From assembly GCF_024323335.1 (NCBI RefSeq), contig NC_066579.1:254732807-254796806 (forward strand): a stretch of DNA of 64,000 nt, given 5' to 3'. This document shows positions 29,390-41,678 of the stretch, piece by piece; the first letter of the stretch is position 1, and each line of letters begins with the position of its first letter. The notes under the pieces are model-generated. The model did not search any database. It had not been told where the DNA came from and was given only the letters and a program-made list of their open reading frames with translations. Origin of the DNA: Lathyrus oleraceus (Eukaryota > Streptophyta > Magnoliopsida > Fabales > Fabaceae). The position numbers and the translations under genes are program-made.

Positions 29390-30432
29390 AGTTCAACTAA
29401 TATGTGTTAGTTTAGTTGAATGGGTTCAAGCTGTTAGTTTAAGGTTCAATTTGTTCAAACTGTGGTGACATCATTACTTTATATATATGTTTTATTGTAA
29501 ACAAGATGTTTATAATTAAATATCAAACACTTTTTTAAATTTTATAAAAAAATTATAATTAATTAATCTCCTAAAAAAGTAGATAAATAATTTAAATATT
29601 TTATCTATACCAAAAATTTAGTAATTTAAAACTACATGGTAGTTTAATTTATATTATTTAATTATTTAATTTTATTTCAAATATAAAAAATATATTATTA
29701 TTAAAATAAAAATAGTTATAAAAGACACGATATTTTATCTTTGCCATTTAGGTAATGTCACATCATTAGTTCAAGCACATATCATAAAAAATGACACTCA
29801 AGTATAATTAGGGAATTAAATTTTGTAAATATTAAAATGGAGGACCATATATTTGGTTTTAAAAATAAGTTATCACAAGTTAAAATTTTTAAAATAACGA
29901 AACTAAAAAATACATTTAATGCTTATCATTTAATAAATATTGCGTAATCCTCATTGTTTTAGTTTAAAAGTACATAGATATTATTTTATACTAAATTTTA
30001 AAAAATATTTTTTTACAATTTAAAATCAAAGACATGGAATTTTGAATCAATATTAAATTGTATAAAATCACAGAACAAAGTACTTATGTAATTTTTAAGA
30101 AAAATAATTAACATATTTTCCTCGAATAATAATCAGGACATAATATGTTGTAAATTGAGATGGTGAAAATGATTGGTTATATTATAGTTCTAGTTTATTT
30201 TCTATAAAATATGGGATCAATTTAATAACAGATTTTTTTAAAAATTAAAACATATATTTATTTCTTCCCGTTTTACATGTTATATTTAGTTTTTTTTACG
30301 CATTTCAATTTACCAAACAAATTTTTGTTATTTTTTTATTAATTCGCTTTTTAATATAATTTTCTTAAATATTTAGGATTTTATTTCAACTATTTCTCTG
30401 TTTAGAATAACTAACTTAGTGTTGCCCCACCA
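29390..30432. other. AT-rich sequence without recognised genes between the TE nest and the satellite
   Basis: Strongly AT-rich, no reading frame of note and no LTR or transposase motif that I recognise. The first 70 bases contain several GTTCAA words. I see no clear relation to the satellite monomer. Confidence 0.6.
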
Positions 30433-30524
30433 CATGAAATGCAATATAGTAGCTTATATGATATTAACAAGTTTTTTCAATGATTTAGAATGAATGTACA
30501 TGAAATGCAATATAGTAGCTTATA
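30433..30524. repeat. 66-bp tandem duplication running into the assembly gap
   Basis: A 26-bp sequence at 30433-30458 is repeated exactly at 30499-30524, 66 bp further on. The second copy is cut by the N run. This could be the first one and a half units of a minisatellite. Confidence 0.8.
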
Positions 30525-31024
30525 NNNNNNNNNNNNNNNNNNNNNNNNNNNNNNNNNNNNNNNNNNNNNNNNNNNNNNNNNNNNNNNNNNNNNNNNNNNN
30601 NNNNNNNNNNNNNNNNNNNNNNNNNNNNNNNNNNNNNNNNNNNNNNNNNNNNNNNNNNNNNNNNNNNNNNNNNNNNNNNNNNNNNNNNNNNNNNNNNNNN
30701 NNNNNNNNNNNNNNNNNNNNNNNNNNNNNNNNNNNNNNNNNNNNNNNNNNNNNNNNNNNNNNNNNNNNNNNNNNNNNNNNNNNNNNNNNNNNNNNNNNNN
30801 NNNNNNNNNNNNNNNNNNNNNNNNNNNNNNNNNNNNNNNNNNNNNNNNNNNNNNNNNNNNNNNNNNNNNNNNNNNNNNNNNNNNNNNNNNNNNNNNNNNN
30901 NNNNNNNNNNNNNNNNNNNNNNNNNNNNNNNNNNNNNNNNNNNNNNNNNNNNNNNNNNNNNNNNNNNNNNNNNNNNNNNNNNNNNNNNNNNNNNNNNNNN
31001 NNNNNNNNNNNNNNNNNNNNNNNN
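30525..31024. other. Assembly gap of 500 N
   Basis: Exactly 500 undetermined bases. The round number suggests a placeholder of unknown true size. It lies at the border between a starting tandem repeat and the satellite array. Confidence 0.98.
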
Positions 31025-33144
31025 TAATGATAAAAGACATTCAATATGTAAAATTAATTGATATTTCATTACATTAGATGAAATTAGTAGGGATAGTCAT
31101 GTAATGCATACTTTTATGGGTAACATCTCATGTACACTTAGTAGCAAGTTAGTTAGCAAATGCATTTATCAATGCACCATGGTAATGCATAATGGTGGTT
31201 TCTACTTGTATTTTATGAGTCTTTAGGGTGTTCGAGGGTTCTGAGCTTAGCCTATATACGGAATTTTAAAACAAAATAAATAAAGTTTTCATGAAATACA
31301 AATTTCAACCTATAGATTATGATAAAATTATTTCATTTTAATTCTTGAATTAGTTTTCTTTATATCTAATAACTTGTTTAAGTCATATCAATATTTATCC
31401 CTCATTTTATTTACGATGCTTTTTTTCTATTACTTTTCTCACTATTTGTAATCTCGTGAGAATTTAGGTGTCTACGTAGTACTTTTATGCATGATTTATT
31501 TTGGGAAGCTTGGAAATGTTTAGAATATTCAGGATGAAATTACTTGCAAAAAATTAAAGTATCTACATTAAGTTTTTTATTATTTAGTTTAGTTTTTAAA
31601 ATATTTGTCAGCATTATTTTTTTGTAATTATTCTAAAATAGATGAATTCACTATTGCAATTTCTTTGTAAATAACGAGTGTCATAAGACATATTTAAAAA
31701 AAAAATCATTTATTGGTTAGTAATAGAGTTCATTATTTAGCATGATCACAATATAATGGAAATAATTTAAAATATTTTTAATATGAGCCTTCAAAGATGA
31801 ATATTAAAAAAATATGAACAAAAGGACAAAACACAATCACATCCTTGTTTCAAAACTATTAAAAATTATAATCAATATGATTACATCATCTTCATTACTA
31901 TATGTTCATAAAATTATTGATATTTCTTATTATCTTTATGAGACAATTTTTTTTTTTAATTTTGGGATGAGATTAGAATACAAAAATTTCGAAGAATGTT
32001 AAATGGTTTATCAAAAATGGAATTTCATTCATCGCTTGTTTGTTTGTAGTCGTGTCATCTGCATATTCTCTTGGTTTAGTGTTTAAAACATATATTTAAT
32101 TTTTAAAAAAAGTTAAAATAAGTAAATCGTTCTACCAATGTTGATTTGGCGTAATAACATAGTCACCTTGAGAAGGCTACTATGTTAAACAATTACATTA
32201 AGTAGCTAAGTAATATGTATATGTCATTTTAATTCAAAGACATGCATTTGGAGTGTTTCAACCCATCCTATAATGTTCAAAGCAAACCAACTCTTTTGCC
32301 TAGTATCCATCTAATAGGTTTCATGTTTCTAATAAAAGTAGCTCGACTTTATTTTTACAATCAGTTTGCTTCTCATAACTTTAACCCATCTCTGTCTATA
32401 TAAAATGTCATTTTCTTTATTTCCTATTTCATGGTCATTTCTTAAAGCAACATATTATGATATCAATACATTATATTTTAGAATTTAGAGTTAAAATAAC
32501 TTAAATATCTATACGTTACAATTTAAGTGAATAAACTTTATCATAAAGAACTAACAAATCAACATTGTTAATATTATGATTTAGGATCTTATTCAAAATA
32601 ATAACATTAACGAATCAATAATGTAAATGTTATTATTTAGAATCTTATTCTAATAATTCAAGTGTTGTCTATGTGTACTTAAGTAATAGAATTAGAATTT
32701 GGAATGAAATAGTATCTGATACTAACTTGATAATCATAATAAAACGAAATTTTTACTTAATTCGTCTCTATAAATAAATTTTTAAGAGAAAAAGTGTAAC
32801 ATTATATAAATCTTTAGAGACGTTGTGTTTCTCCAATAATAAATTATATTCAAAAGTTGTTTATAAGTATTGACAAGATATAGTATATTTTTATAGTTTT
32901 TCTTGATTTGTTTGTTTTTATGAACTTAACTAAATACACTCAAATCTTTCAAAATTAGGTCCAAATAACCAGTCCCATTATCTATTGTATAATTGAATGT
33001 AACTTTCTTAATGTAAGAAAAATTAATAGTACTAATGTAAAAAAAAGTAGTAGTACTTTGCAACTTTCAATTGGCAGTGAAAACGTATTCTTTAAAAATA
33101 AAAGGGTGTTATAAAATAACATATATAAACTAAATATATTTTAT
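31025..33144. repeat. Satellite monomer 1 (2120 bp)
   Basis: First copy after the gap. It differs from later copies mainly by scattered single-base losses and few substitutions. Confidence 0.95.
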
Positions 33145-34288
33145 TAATGATAAAAGACATTCAATAATGTAAAATTAATTGATATTTCATTACATTAGAT
33201 GAAATTAGTAGGGATAGTCATGTAATGCATACATTTTATGGGTACATCTCATGTAACACTTAGTAGCAAGTTAGTTAGCAAATGCATTTATCAATGCACC
33301 ATGGTAATTGCATAATGGTGGTTTCTACTTGTATTTTATGAGTCTTTAGGGTGTTCGAAGGGTTCTGAGCTTAGCCTATAATACGGAATTTTAAAACAAA
33401 AAATAAATAAAGTTTTTCATGAAATACAAATTTCAACCTATAGATTATGATAAAATTATTTTCATTTTTAATTCTTGAATTATGTTTCTTTTATATATAA
33501 TAACTTGTTTAAGTCATATCAATATTTATCCCTCATTTTATTTACGATGCTCTTTTTCTATTACTTTTCTCACTATTTTGTAATCTCGTGAGAATTTAGG
33601 TGTCTACGTAGTACTTTTATGCATGATTATTTTTGGTAAGCTTTGAAATGTTTAGAATATTCAGGATGAAATTACTTGCAAAAAATTTAAAGTATCTACA
33701 TTAAGTTTTTTATTATTTAGTTTAGTTTTTAAAATATTTGTCAGCATTATTTTTTTGTAATTATTCTAAAATAGATGAATTCACTATTGCAATTTCTTTG
33801 TAACTATAACGAGTGTCATAAGACATATTTAAAAAAAAATCATTATTGGTTAGTAATAGAGTTCATTATTTAGCATGATCACAATATAATGGAAATAATT
33901 TAAAATATTTTAATATGAGCCTTCAAAGATGAATATTAAAAAAATATGAACAAAAGGACAAACACAATCACATCCTTGTTTCAAAACTATTAAAAAATTA
34001 TAATCAATATGATTACTATCATCTTCATTACTATATGTTCATAAAATTTATTGATATTTCTTATTATCTTTATGAGACAATTTTTTTTTAATTTTTGGGA
34101 TGAGATAGAATACAAAAATTTCGAAGAATGTTAAATGGTTTATCAAAAATGGAATTTCATTCATCGCTTGTTTGTTCTGTAGTCGTGTCATCTGCATATT
34201 CTCTTGGTTTAGTGTTTAAAACATATATTTAATTTTTAAAAAAAGTTTAAAATAAGTAAATCGTTCTACCAATGTTGATTTGGCGTAA

Positions 34289-34321
34289 TAACATAGTCAC
34301 CTTGAGAAGGCTACTATGTTA
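34289..34321. other. Conserved 33-bp hairpin in satellite monomer 2 (type example)
   Basis: Arms TAACATAGT and ACTATGTTA pair perfectly. Inside, after two unpaired bases on each side, CCTT pairs with AAGG around the loop GAG. The same sequence appears in every complete monomer, including monomer 1. Confidence 0.9.
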
Positions 34322-34734
34322 AACAATTACATTAAGTAGCTAAGTAATATGTATATGTCATTTTAATTCAAAGACATGCATTTGGAGTGTTTCAACCCAT
34401 CCTATAATGTTCAAAGCAAACCCAACTCTTTTGCCTAGTATCCATCTAATAGGTTTCATGTTTCTAATAAAAGTAGCTCGACTTTATTTTTACAATCAGT
34501 TTTGCTTCTCATAACTTTAACCCATCTCTGTCTATATAAAATGTCATTTTCTTTATTTCCTATTTTCATGGTCATTTCTTAAAGCAACATATTATGATAT
34601 CAATACATTATATTTTAGAATTTTAGAGTTAAAATAACTTAAATATCTATACGTTACAATTTAAGTGAATAAACTTTATCATAAAGAAACTAACAAATCA
34701 ACATTGTTAATATTATGATTTAGGATCTTATTCA

Positions 34735-34777
34735 AAATAATAACATTAACGAATCAATAATGTAAATGTTATTATTT
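34735..34777. other. Dyad with 13-bp arms in satellite monomer 2 (type example)
   Basis: AAATAATAACATT and AATGTTATTATTT are perfect reverse complements separated by 17 bases. The dyad is present in the other monomers inspected. Confidence 0.85.
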
Positions 34778-34906
34778 AGAATCTTATTCTAATAATTTCA
34801 AGTGTTGTCTATGTGTACTTAAGTAATAGAATTAGAATTTGGAATGAAATATGGTATCTGATACTAACTTCTTGATATCATAATAAAACGAAATTTTTAC
34901 TTAATT

Positions 34907-34967
34907 CGTCTCTATAAAGTAAATTTTTAAGAGAAAAAGTGTAACATTATATAAATCTTTAGAGACG
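34907..34967. other. CGTCTCTA/TAGAGACG inverted repeat in satellite monomer 2 (type example)
   Basis: 8-bp perfect arms 45 bases apart. The bases between vary slightly among monomers while the arms are kept in those inspected. Confidence 0.8.
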
Positions 34968-35290
34968 TTGTGTTTCTCCAATAATAAATTATATTCAAAA
35001 GTTGTTTATAAGTATTGACAAGATGTATAGTATATTTTATAGTTTTTCTTGATTTGTTTGTTTTTATGAACTTAACTAAATACACTCAAATCTTTCAAAA
35101 TTAGGTCCAAATAACCAGTCCCATTATCTATTGTATAATTGAATGTAACTTTCTTAATGTAAGAAAAATTAATAGTACTAATGTAAAAAAAGTAGTAGTA
35201 CTTTGCAAATTTCAATTGGCAGTGAAAACGTGTTCTTTAAAAATAAAAGGGTGTTATAAAATAACATATATAAACTAAAATATATTTTAT

Positions 35291-37436
35291 TAATGATAAA
35301 AGACATTCAATAATGTAAAATTAATTGATATTTCATTACATTAGATGAAATTAGTAGGGATAGTCATGTAATGCATACATTTTATGGGTACATCTCATGT
35401 AACACTTAGTAGCAAGTTAGTTAGCAAATGCATTTATCAATGCACCATGGTAATTGCATAATGGTGGTTTCTACTTGTATTTTATGAGTCTTTAGGGTGT
35501 TCGAAGGGTTCTGAGCTTAGCCTATAATACGGAATTTTAAAACAAAAAATAAATAAAGTTTTTCATGAAATACAAATTTCAACCTATAGATTATGATAAA
35601 ATTATTTTCATTTTTAATTCTTGAATTATGTTTTTTTATATATAATAACTTGTTTAAGTCATATCAATATTTATCCCTCATTTTATTTACGATGCTCTTT
35701 TCTATTACTTTTCTCACTATTTTGTAATCTCGTGAGAATTTAGGTGTCTACGTAGTACTTTTATGCATGATTATTTTTGGTAAGCTTTGAAATGTTTAGA
35801 ATATTCAGGATGAAATTACTTGCAAAAAATTTAAAGTATCTACATTAAGTTTTTTATTATTTAGTTTAGTTTTTTAAAATATTTGTCAGCATTATTTTTT
35901 TGTAATTATTCTAAAATAGATGAATTCACTATTGCAATTTCTTTGTAACTATAACGAGTGTCATAAGACATATTTAAAAAAAATCATTTATTGGTTAGTA
36001 ATAGAGTTCATTATTTAGCATGATCACAATATAATGGAAATAATTTAAAATATTTTTAATATGAGCCTTCAAAGATGAATATTAAAAAAATATGAACAAA
36101 AGGACAAACACAATCACATCCTTGTTTCAAAACTATTAAAAAATTATAATCAATATGATTACTATCATCTTCATTACTATATGTTCATAAAATTTATTGA
36201 TATTTCTTATTATCTTTATGAGACAATTTTTTTTTTTAATTTTTGGGATGAGATTGAATACAAAAATTTCGAAGAATGTTAAATGGTTTATCAAAAATGG
36301 AATTTCATTCATCGCTTGTTTGTTTTGTAGTCGTGTCATCTGCATATTCTCTTGGTTTAGTGTTTAAAACATATATTTAATTTTTAAAAAAAGTTTAAAA
36401 TAAGTAAATCGTTCTACCAATGTTGATTTGGCGTAATAACATAGTCACCTTGAGAAGGCTACTATGTTAAACAATTACATTAAGTAGCTAAGTAATATGT
36501 ATATGTCATTTTAATTCAAAGACATGCATTTGGAGTGTTTCAACCCATCCTATAATGTTCAAAGCAAACCCAACTCTTTTGCCTAGTATCCATCTAATAG
36601 GTTTCATGTTTCTAATAAAAGTAGCTCGACTTTATTTTTACAATCAGTTTTGCTTCTCATAACTTTAACCCATCTCTGTCTATATAAAATGTCATTTTCT
36701 TTATTTCCTATTTTCATGGTCATTTCTTAAAGCAACATATTATGATATCAATACATTATATTTTAGAATTTTAGAGTTAAAATAACTTAAATATCTATAC
36801 GTTACAATTTAAGTGAATAAACTTTATCATAAAGAAACTAACAAATCAACATTGTTAATATTATGATTTAGGATCTTATTCAAAATAATAACATTAACGA
36901 ATCAATAATGTAAATGTTATTATTTAGAATCTTATTCTAATAATTTCAAGTGTTGTCTATGTGTACTTAAGTAATAGAATTAGAATTTGGAATGAAATAT
37001 GGTATCTGATACTAACTTCTTGATATCATAATAAAACGAATTTTTACTTAATTCGTCTCTATAAAGTAAATTTTTAAGAGAAAAAGTGTAACATTATATA
37101 AATCTTTAGAGACGTTGTGTTTCTCCAATAATAAATTATATTCAAAAGTTGTTTATAAGTATTGACAAGATGTATAGTATATTTTATAGTTTTTCTTGAT
37201 TTGTTTGTTTTTATGAACTTAACTAAATACACTCAAATCTTTCAAAATTAGGTCCAAATAACCAGTCCCATTATCTATTGTATAATTGAATGTAACTTTC
37301 TTAATGTAAGAAAAATTAATAGTACTAATGTAAAAAAAGTAGTAGTACTTTGCAAACTTCAATTGGCAGTGAAAACGTATCTTTAAAAATAAAAGGGTGT
37401 TATAAAATAACATATATAAACTAAAAATATTTTATT
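35291..37436. repeat. Satellite monomer 3 (2146 bp)
   Basis: Standard structure with the older-type GAAGAATG base also seen in monomers 1, 2 and 5. Confidence 0.95.
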
Positions 37437-39518
37437 AATGATAAAAGACATTCAATAATGTAAAATTAATTGATATTTCATTACATTAGATGAAATTAGA
37501 AGGGATAGTCATGTAATGCATACATTTTATGGGTACATCTCATGTAACACTTAGAAGCAAGTTAGTTAGCAAATGCATTTATCAATGCACCATGGTAATT
37601 GCATAATGGTGGTTTCTACTTGTATTTTATGAGTCTTTAGGGTGTTCGAAGGGTTCTGAGCTTAGCCTATATATGATAAAATTATTTTCATTTTTAATTC
37701 TTGAATTATGCTTTCTTTTATATATAATAACTTGTTTAAGTCATATCAATATTTATCCCTCATTTTATTACGATGCTCTTTTTCTATTACTTTTCTCACT
37801 ATTTTGTAATCTCGTGAGAATTTAGGTGTCTACGTAGTACTTTTATGCATGATTATTTTTGGTAAGCTTTGAAATGTTTAGAATATTCAGGATGAAATTA
37901 CTTGCAAAAAATTTAAAGTATCTACATTAAGTTTTTTATTATTTAGTTTAGTTTTTAAAATATTTGTCAGCATTATTTTTTTGTAATTATTCTAAAATAG
38001 ATGAATTCACTATTGCAATTTCTTTGTAACTATAACGAGTGTCATAAGACATATTTAAAAAAAAAATCATTTATTGGTTAGTAATAGAGTTCATTATTTA
38101 GCATGATCACAATATAATGGAAATAATTTAAAATATTTTTAATATGAGCCTTCAAAGATGAATATTAAAAAAATATGAACAAAAGGACAAACACAATCAC
38201 ATCCTTGTTTCAAAACTATTAAAAAATTATAATCAATATGATTACTATCATCTTCATTACTATATGTTCATAAAATTTATTGATATTTCTTATTATCTTT
38301 ATGAGACAATTTTTTTTTAATTTTTGGGATGAGATAGAATACAAAAATTTCGACGAATGTTAAATGGTTTATCAAAAATGGAATTTCATTCATCGCTTGT
38401 TTGTTTTGTAGTCGTGTCATCTGCATATTCTCTTGGTTTAGTGTTTAAAACATATATTTAATTTTTAAAAAAAGTTTAAAATAAGTAAATCGTTCTACCA
38501 ATGTTGATTTGGCGTAATAACATAGTCACCTTGAGAAGGCTACTATGTTAAACAATTACATTAAGTAGCTAAGTAATATGTATATGTCATTTTAATTCAA
38601 AGACATGCATTTGGAGTGTTTCAACCCATCCTATAATGTTCAAAGCAAACCCAACTCTTTTGCCTAGTATCCATCTAATAGGTTTCATGTTTCTAATAAA
38701 AGTAGCTCGACTTTATTTTTACAATCAGTTTTGCTTCTCATAACTTTAACCCATCTCTGTCTATATAAAATGTCATTTTCTTTATTTCCTATTTTCATGG
38801 TCATTTCTTAAAGCAACATATTATGATATCAATACATTATATTTTAGAATTTTAGAGTTAAAATAACTTAAATATCTATACGTTACAATTTAAGTGAATA
38901 AACTTTATCATAAAGAAACTAACAAATCAACATTGTTAATATTATGATTTAGGATCTTATTCAAAATAATAACATTAACGAATCAATAATGTAAATGTTA
39001 TTATTTAGAATCTTATTCTAATAATTTCAAGTGTTGTCTATGTGTACTTAAGTAATAGAATTAGAATTTGGAATGAAATATGGTATCTGATACTAACTTC
39101 TTGATATCATAATAAAACGAAATTTTTACTTAATTCGTCTCTATAAATAAATTTTTAAGAGAAAAAGTGTAACATTATATAAATCTTTAGAGACGTTGTG
39201 TTTCTCCAATAATAAATTATATTCAAAAGTTGTTTATAAGTATTGACAAGATGTATAGTATATTTTATAGTTTTTCTTGATTTGTTTGTTTTTATGAACT
39301 TAACTAAATACACTCAAATCTTTCAAAATTAGGTCCAAATAACCAGTCCCATTATCTATTGTATAATTGAATGTAACTTTCTTAATGTAAGAAAAATTAA
39401 TAGTACTAATGTAAAAAAAGTAGTAGTACTTTGCAACTTTCAATTGGCAGTGAAAACGTGTTCTTTAAAAATAAAAGGGTGTTATAAAATAACATATATA
39501 AACTAAAATATATTTTAT
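37437..39518. repeat. Satellite monomer 4 (2082 bp, 65-bp deletion)
   Basis: Near 37671 about 65 bases that other monomers have between two CCTATA words are missing. The rest is standard. Confidence 0.95.
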
Positions 39519-41678
39519 TAATGATAAAAGACATTCAATAATGTAAAATTAATTGATATTTCATTACATTAGATGAAATTAGTAGGGATAGTCATGTAAT
39601 GCATACATTTTATGGGTACATCTCATGTAACACTTAGTAGCAAGTTAGTTAGCAAATGCATTTATCAATGCACCATGGTAATTGCATAATGGTGGTTTCT
39701 ACTTGTATTTTATGAGTCTTTAGGGTGTTCGAAGGGTTCTGAGCTTAGCCTATAATACGGAATTTTAAAACAAAAAATAAATAAAGTTTTTCATGAAATA
39801 CAAATTTCAACCTATAGATTATGATAAAATTATTTTCATTTTTAATTCTTGAATTATGTTTTCTTTTATATATAATAACTTGTTTAAGTCATATCAATAT
39901 TTATCCCTCATTTTATTTACGATGCTCTTTTTCTATTACTTTTCTCACTATTTTGTAATCTCGTGAGAATTTAGGTGTCTACGTAGTACTTTTATGCATG
40001 ATTATTTTTGGTAAGCTTTGAAATGTTTAGAATATTCAGGATGAAATTACTTGCAAAAAATTTAAAGTATCTACATTAAGTTTTTATTATTTAGTTTAGT
40101 TTTTTAAAATATTTGTCAGCATTATTTTTTTGTAATTATTCTAAAATAGATGAATTCACTATTGCAATTTCTTTGTAACTATAACGAGTGTCATAAGACA
40201 TATTTAAAAAAAAAATCATTTATTGGTTAGTAATAGAGTTCATTATTTAGCATGATAACAATATAATGGAAATAATTTAAAATATTTTTAATATGAGCCT
40301 TCAAAGATGAATATTAAAAAAATATGAACAAAAGGACAAACACAATCACATCCTTGTTTCAAAACTATTAAAAAATTATAATCAATATGATTACTATCAT
40401 CTTCATTACTATATGTTCATAAAATTTATTGATATTTCTTATTATCTTTATGAGACAATTTTTTTTTAATTTTTGGGATGAGATTGAATACAAAAATTTC
40501 GAAGAATGTTAAATGGTTTATCAAAAATGGAATTTCATTCATCGCTTGTTTGTTTTGTAGTCGTGTCATCTGCATATTCTCTTGGTTTAGTGTTTAAAAC
40601 ATATATTTAATTTTTAAAAAAGTTTAAAATAAGTAAATCGTTCTACCAATGTTGATTTGGCGTAATAACATAGTCACCTTGAGAAGGCTACTATGTTAAA
40701 CAATTACATTAAGTAGCTAAGTAATATGTATATGTCATTTTAATTCAAAGACATGCATTTGGAGTGTTTCAACCCATCCTATAATGTTCAAAGCAAACCC
40801 AACTCTTTTGCCTAGTATCCATCTAATAGGTTTCATGTTTCTAATAAAAGTAGCTCGACTTTATTTTTACAATCAGTTTTGCTTCTCATAACTTTAACCC
40901 ATCTCTGTCTATATAAAATGTCATTTTCTTTATTTCCTATTTTCATGGTCATTTCTTAAAGCAACATATTATGATATCAATACATTATATTTTAGAATTT
41001 TAGAGTTAAAATAACTTAAATATCTATACGTTACAATTTAAGTGAATAAACTTTATCATAAAGAAACTAACAAATCAACATTGTTAATATTATGATTTAG
41101 GATCTTATTCAAAATAATAACATTAACGAATCAATAATGTAAATGTTATTATTTAGAATCTTATTCTAATAATTTCAAGTGTTGTCTATGTGTACTTAAG
41201 TAATAGAATTAGAATTTGGAATGAAATATGGTATCTGATACTAACTTCTTGATATCATATATAAATCATAATAAAACGAAATTTTTACTTAATTCGTCTC
41301 TATAAAATAAATTTTTAAGAGAAAAAGTGTAACATTATATAAATCTTTAGAGACGTTGTGTTTCTCCAATAATAAATTATATTCAAAAGTTGTTTATAAG
41401 TATTGACAAGATGTATAGTATATTTTATAGTTTTTCTTGATTTGTTTGTTTTTATGAACTTAACTAAATACACTCAAATCTTTCAAAATTAGGTCCAAAT
41501 AACCAGTCCCATTATCTATTGTATAATTGAATGTAACTTTCTTAATGTAAGAAAAATTAATAGTACTAATGTAAAAAAAGTAGTAGTACTTTGCAAATTT
41601 CAATTGGCAGTGAAAACGTGTTCTTTAAAAATAAAAGGGTGTTATAAAATAACATATATAAACTAAAATATATTTTAT
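39519..41678. repeat. Satellite monomer 5 (2160 bp, 11-bp insertion)
   Basis: About 11 extra bases (ATATAAATCAT) near 41259-41269, a partial local duplication next to GATATCAT. Confidence 0.95.

Larger units (their letters stand above)
33145..35290. repeat. Satellite monomer 2 (2146 bp)
   Basis: Standard structure. Reference positions of the inverted repeats: hairpin 34289-34321, dyad 34735-34777, CGTCTCTA/TAGAGACG 34907-34967. Confidence 0.95.

Noticed and set aside
30477..31077. Several long reading frames of 174-195 codons on both strands
   Set aside because: They consist almost wholly of undetermined bases in the 500-N gap; no protein is shown.
33345..33355. Telomere-like TTTAGGGT word in each monomer
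   Set aside because: It occurs once per 2.15-kb monomer and not in tandem; it is chance similarity to the plant telomere repeat.
36136..37413. Two short minus-strand frames in satellite monomer 3
   Set aside because: They are not kept open in other monomers, so the satellite is not coding.
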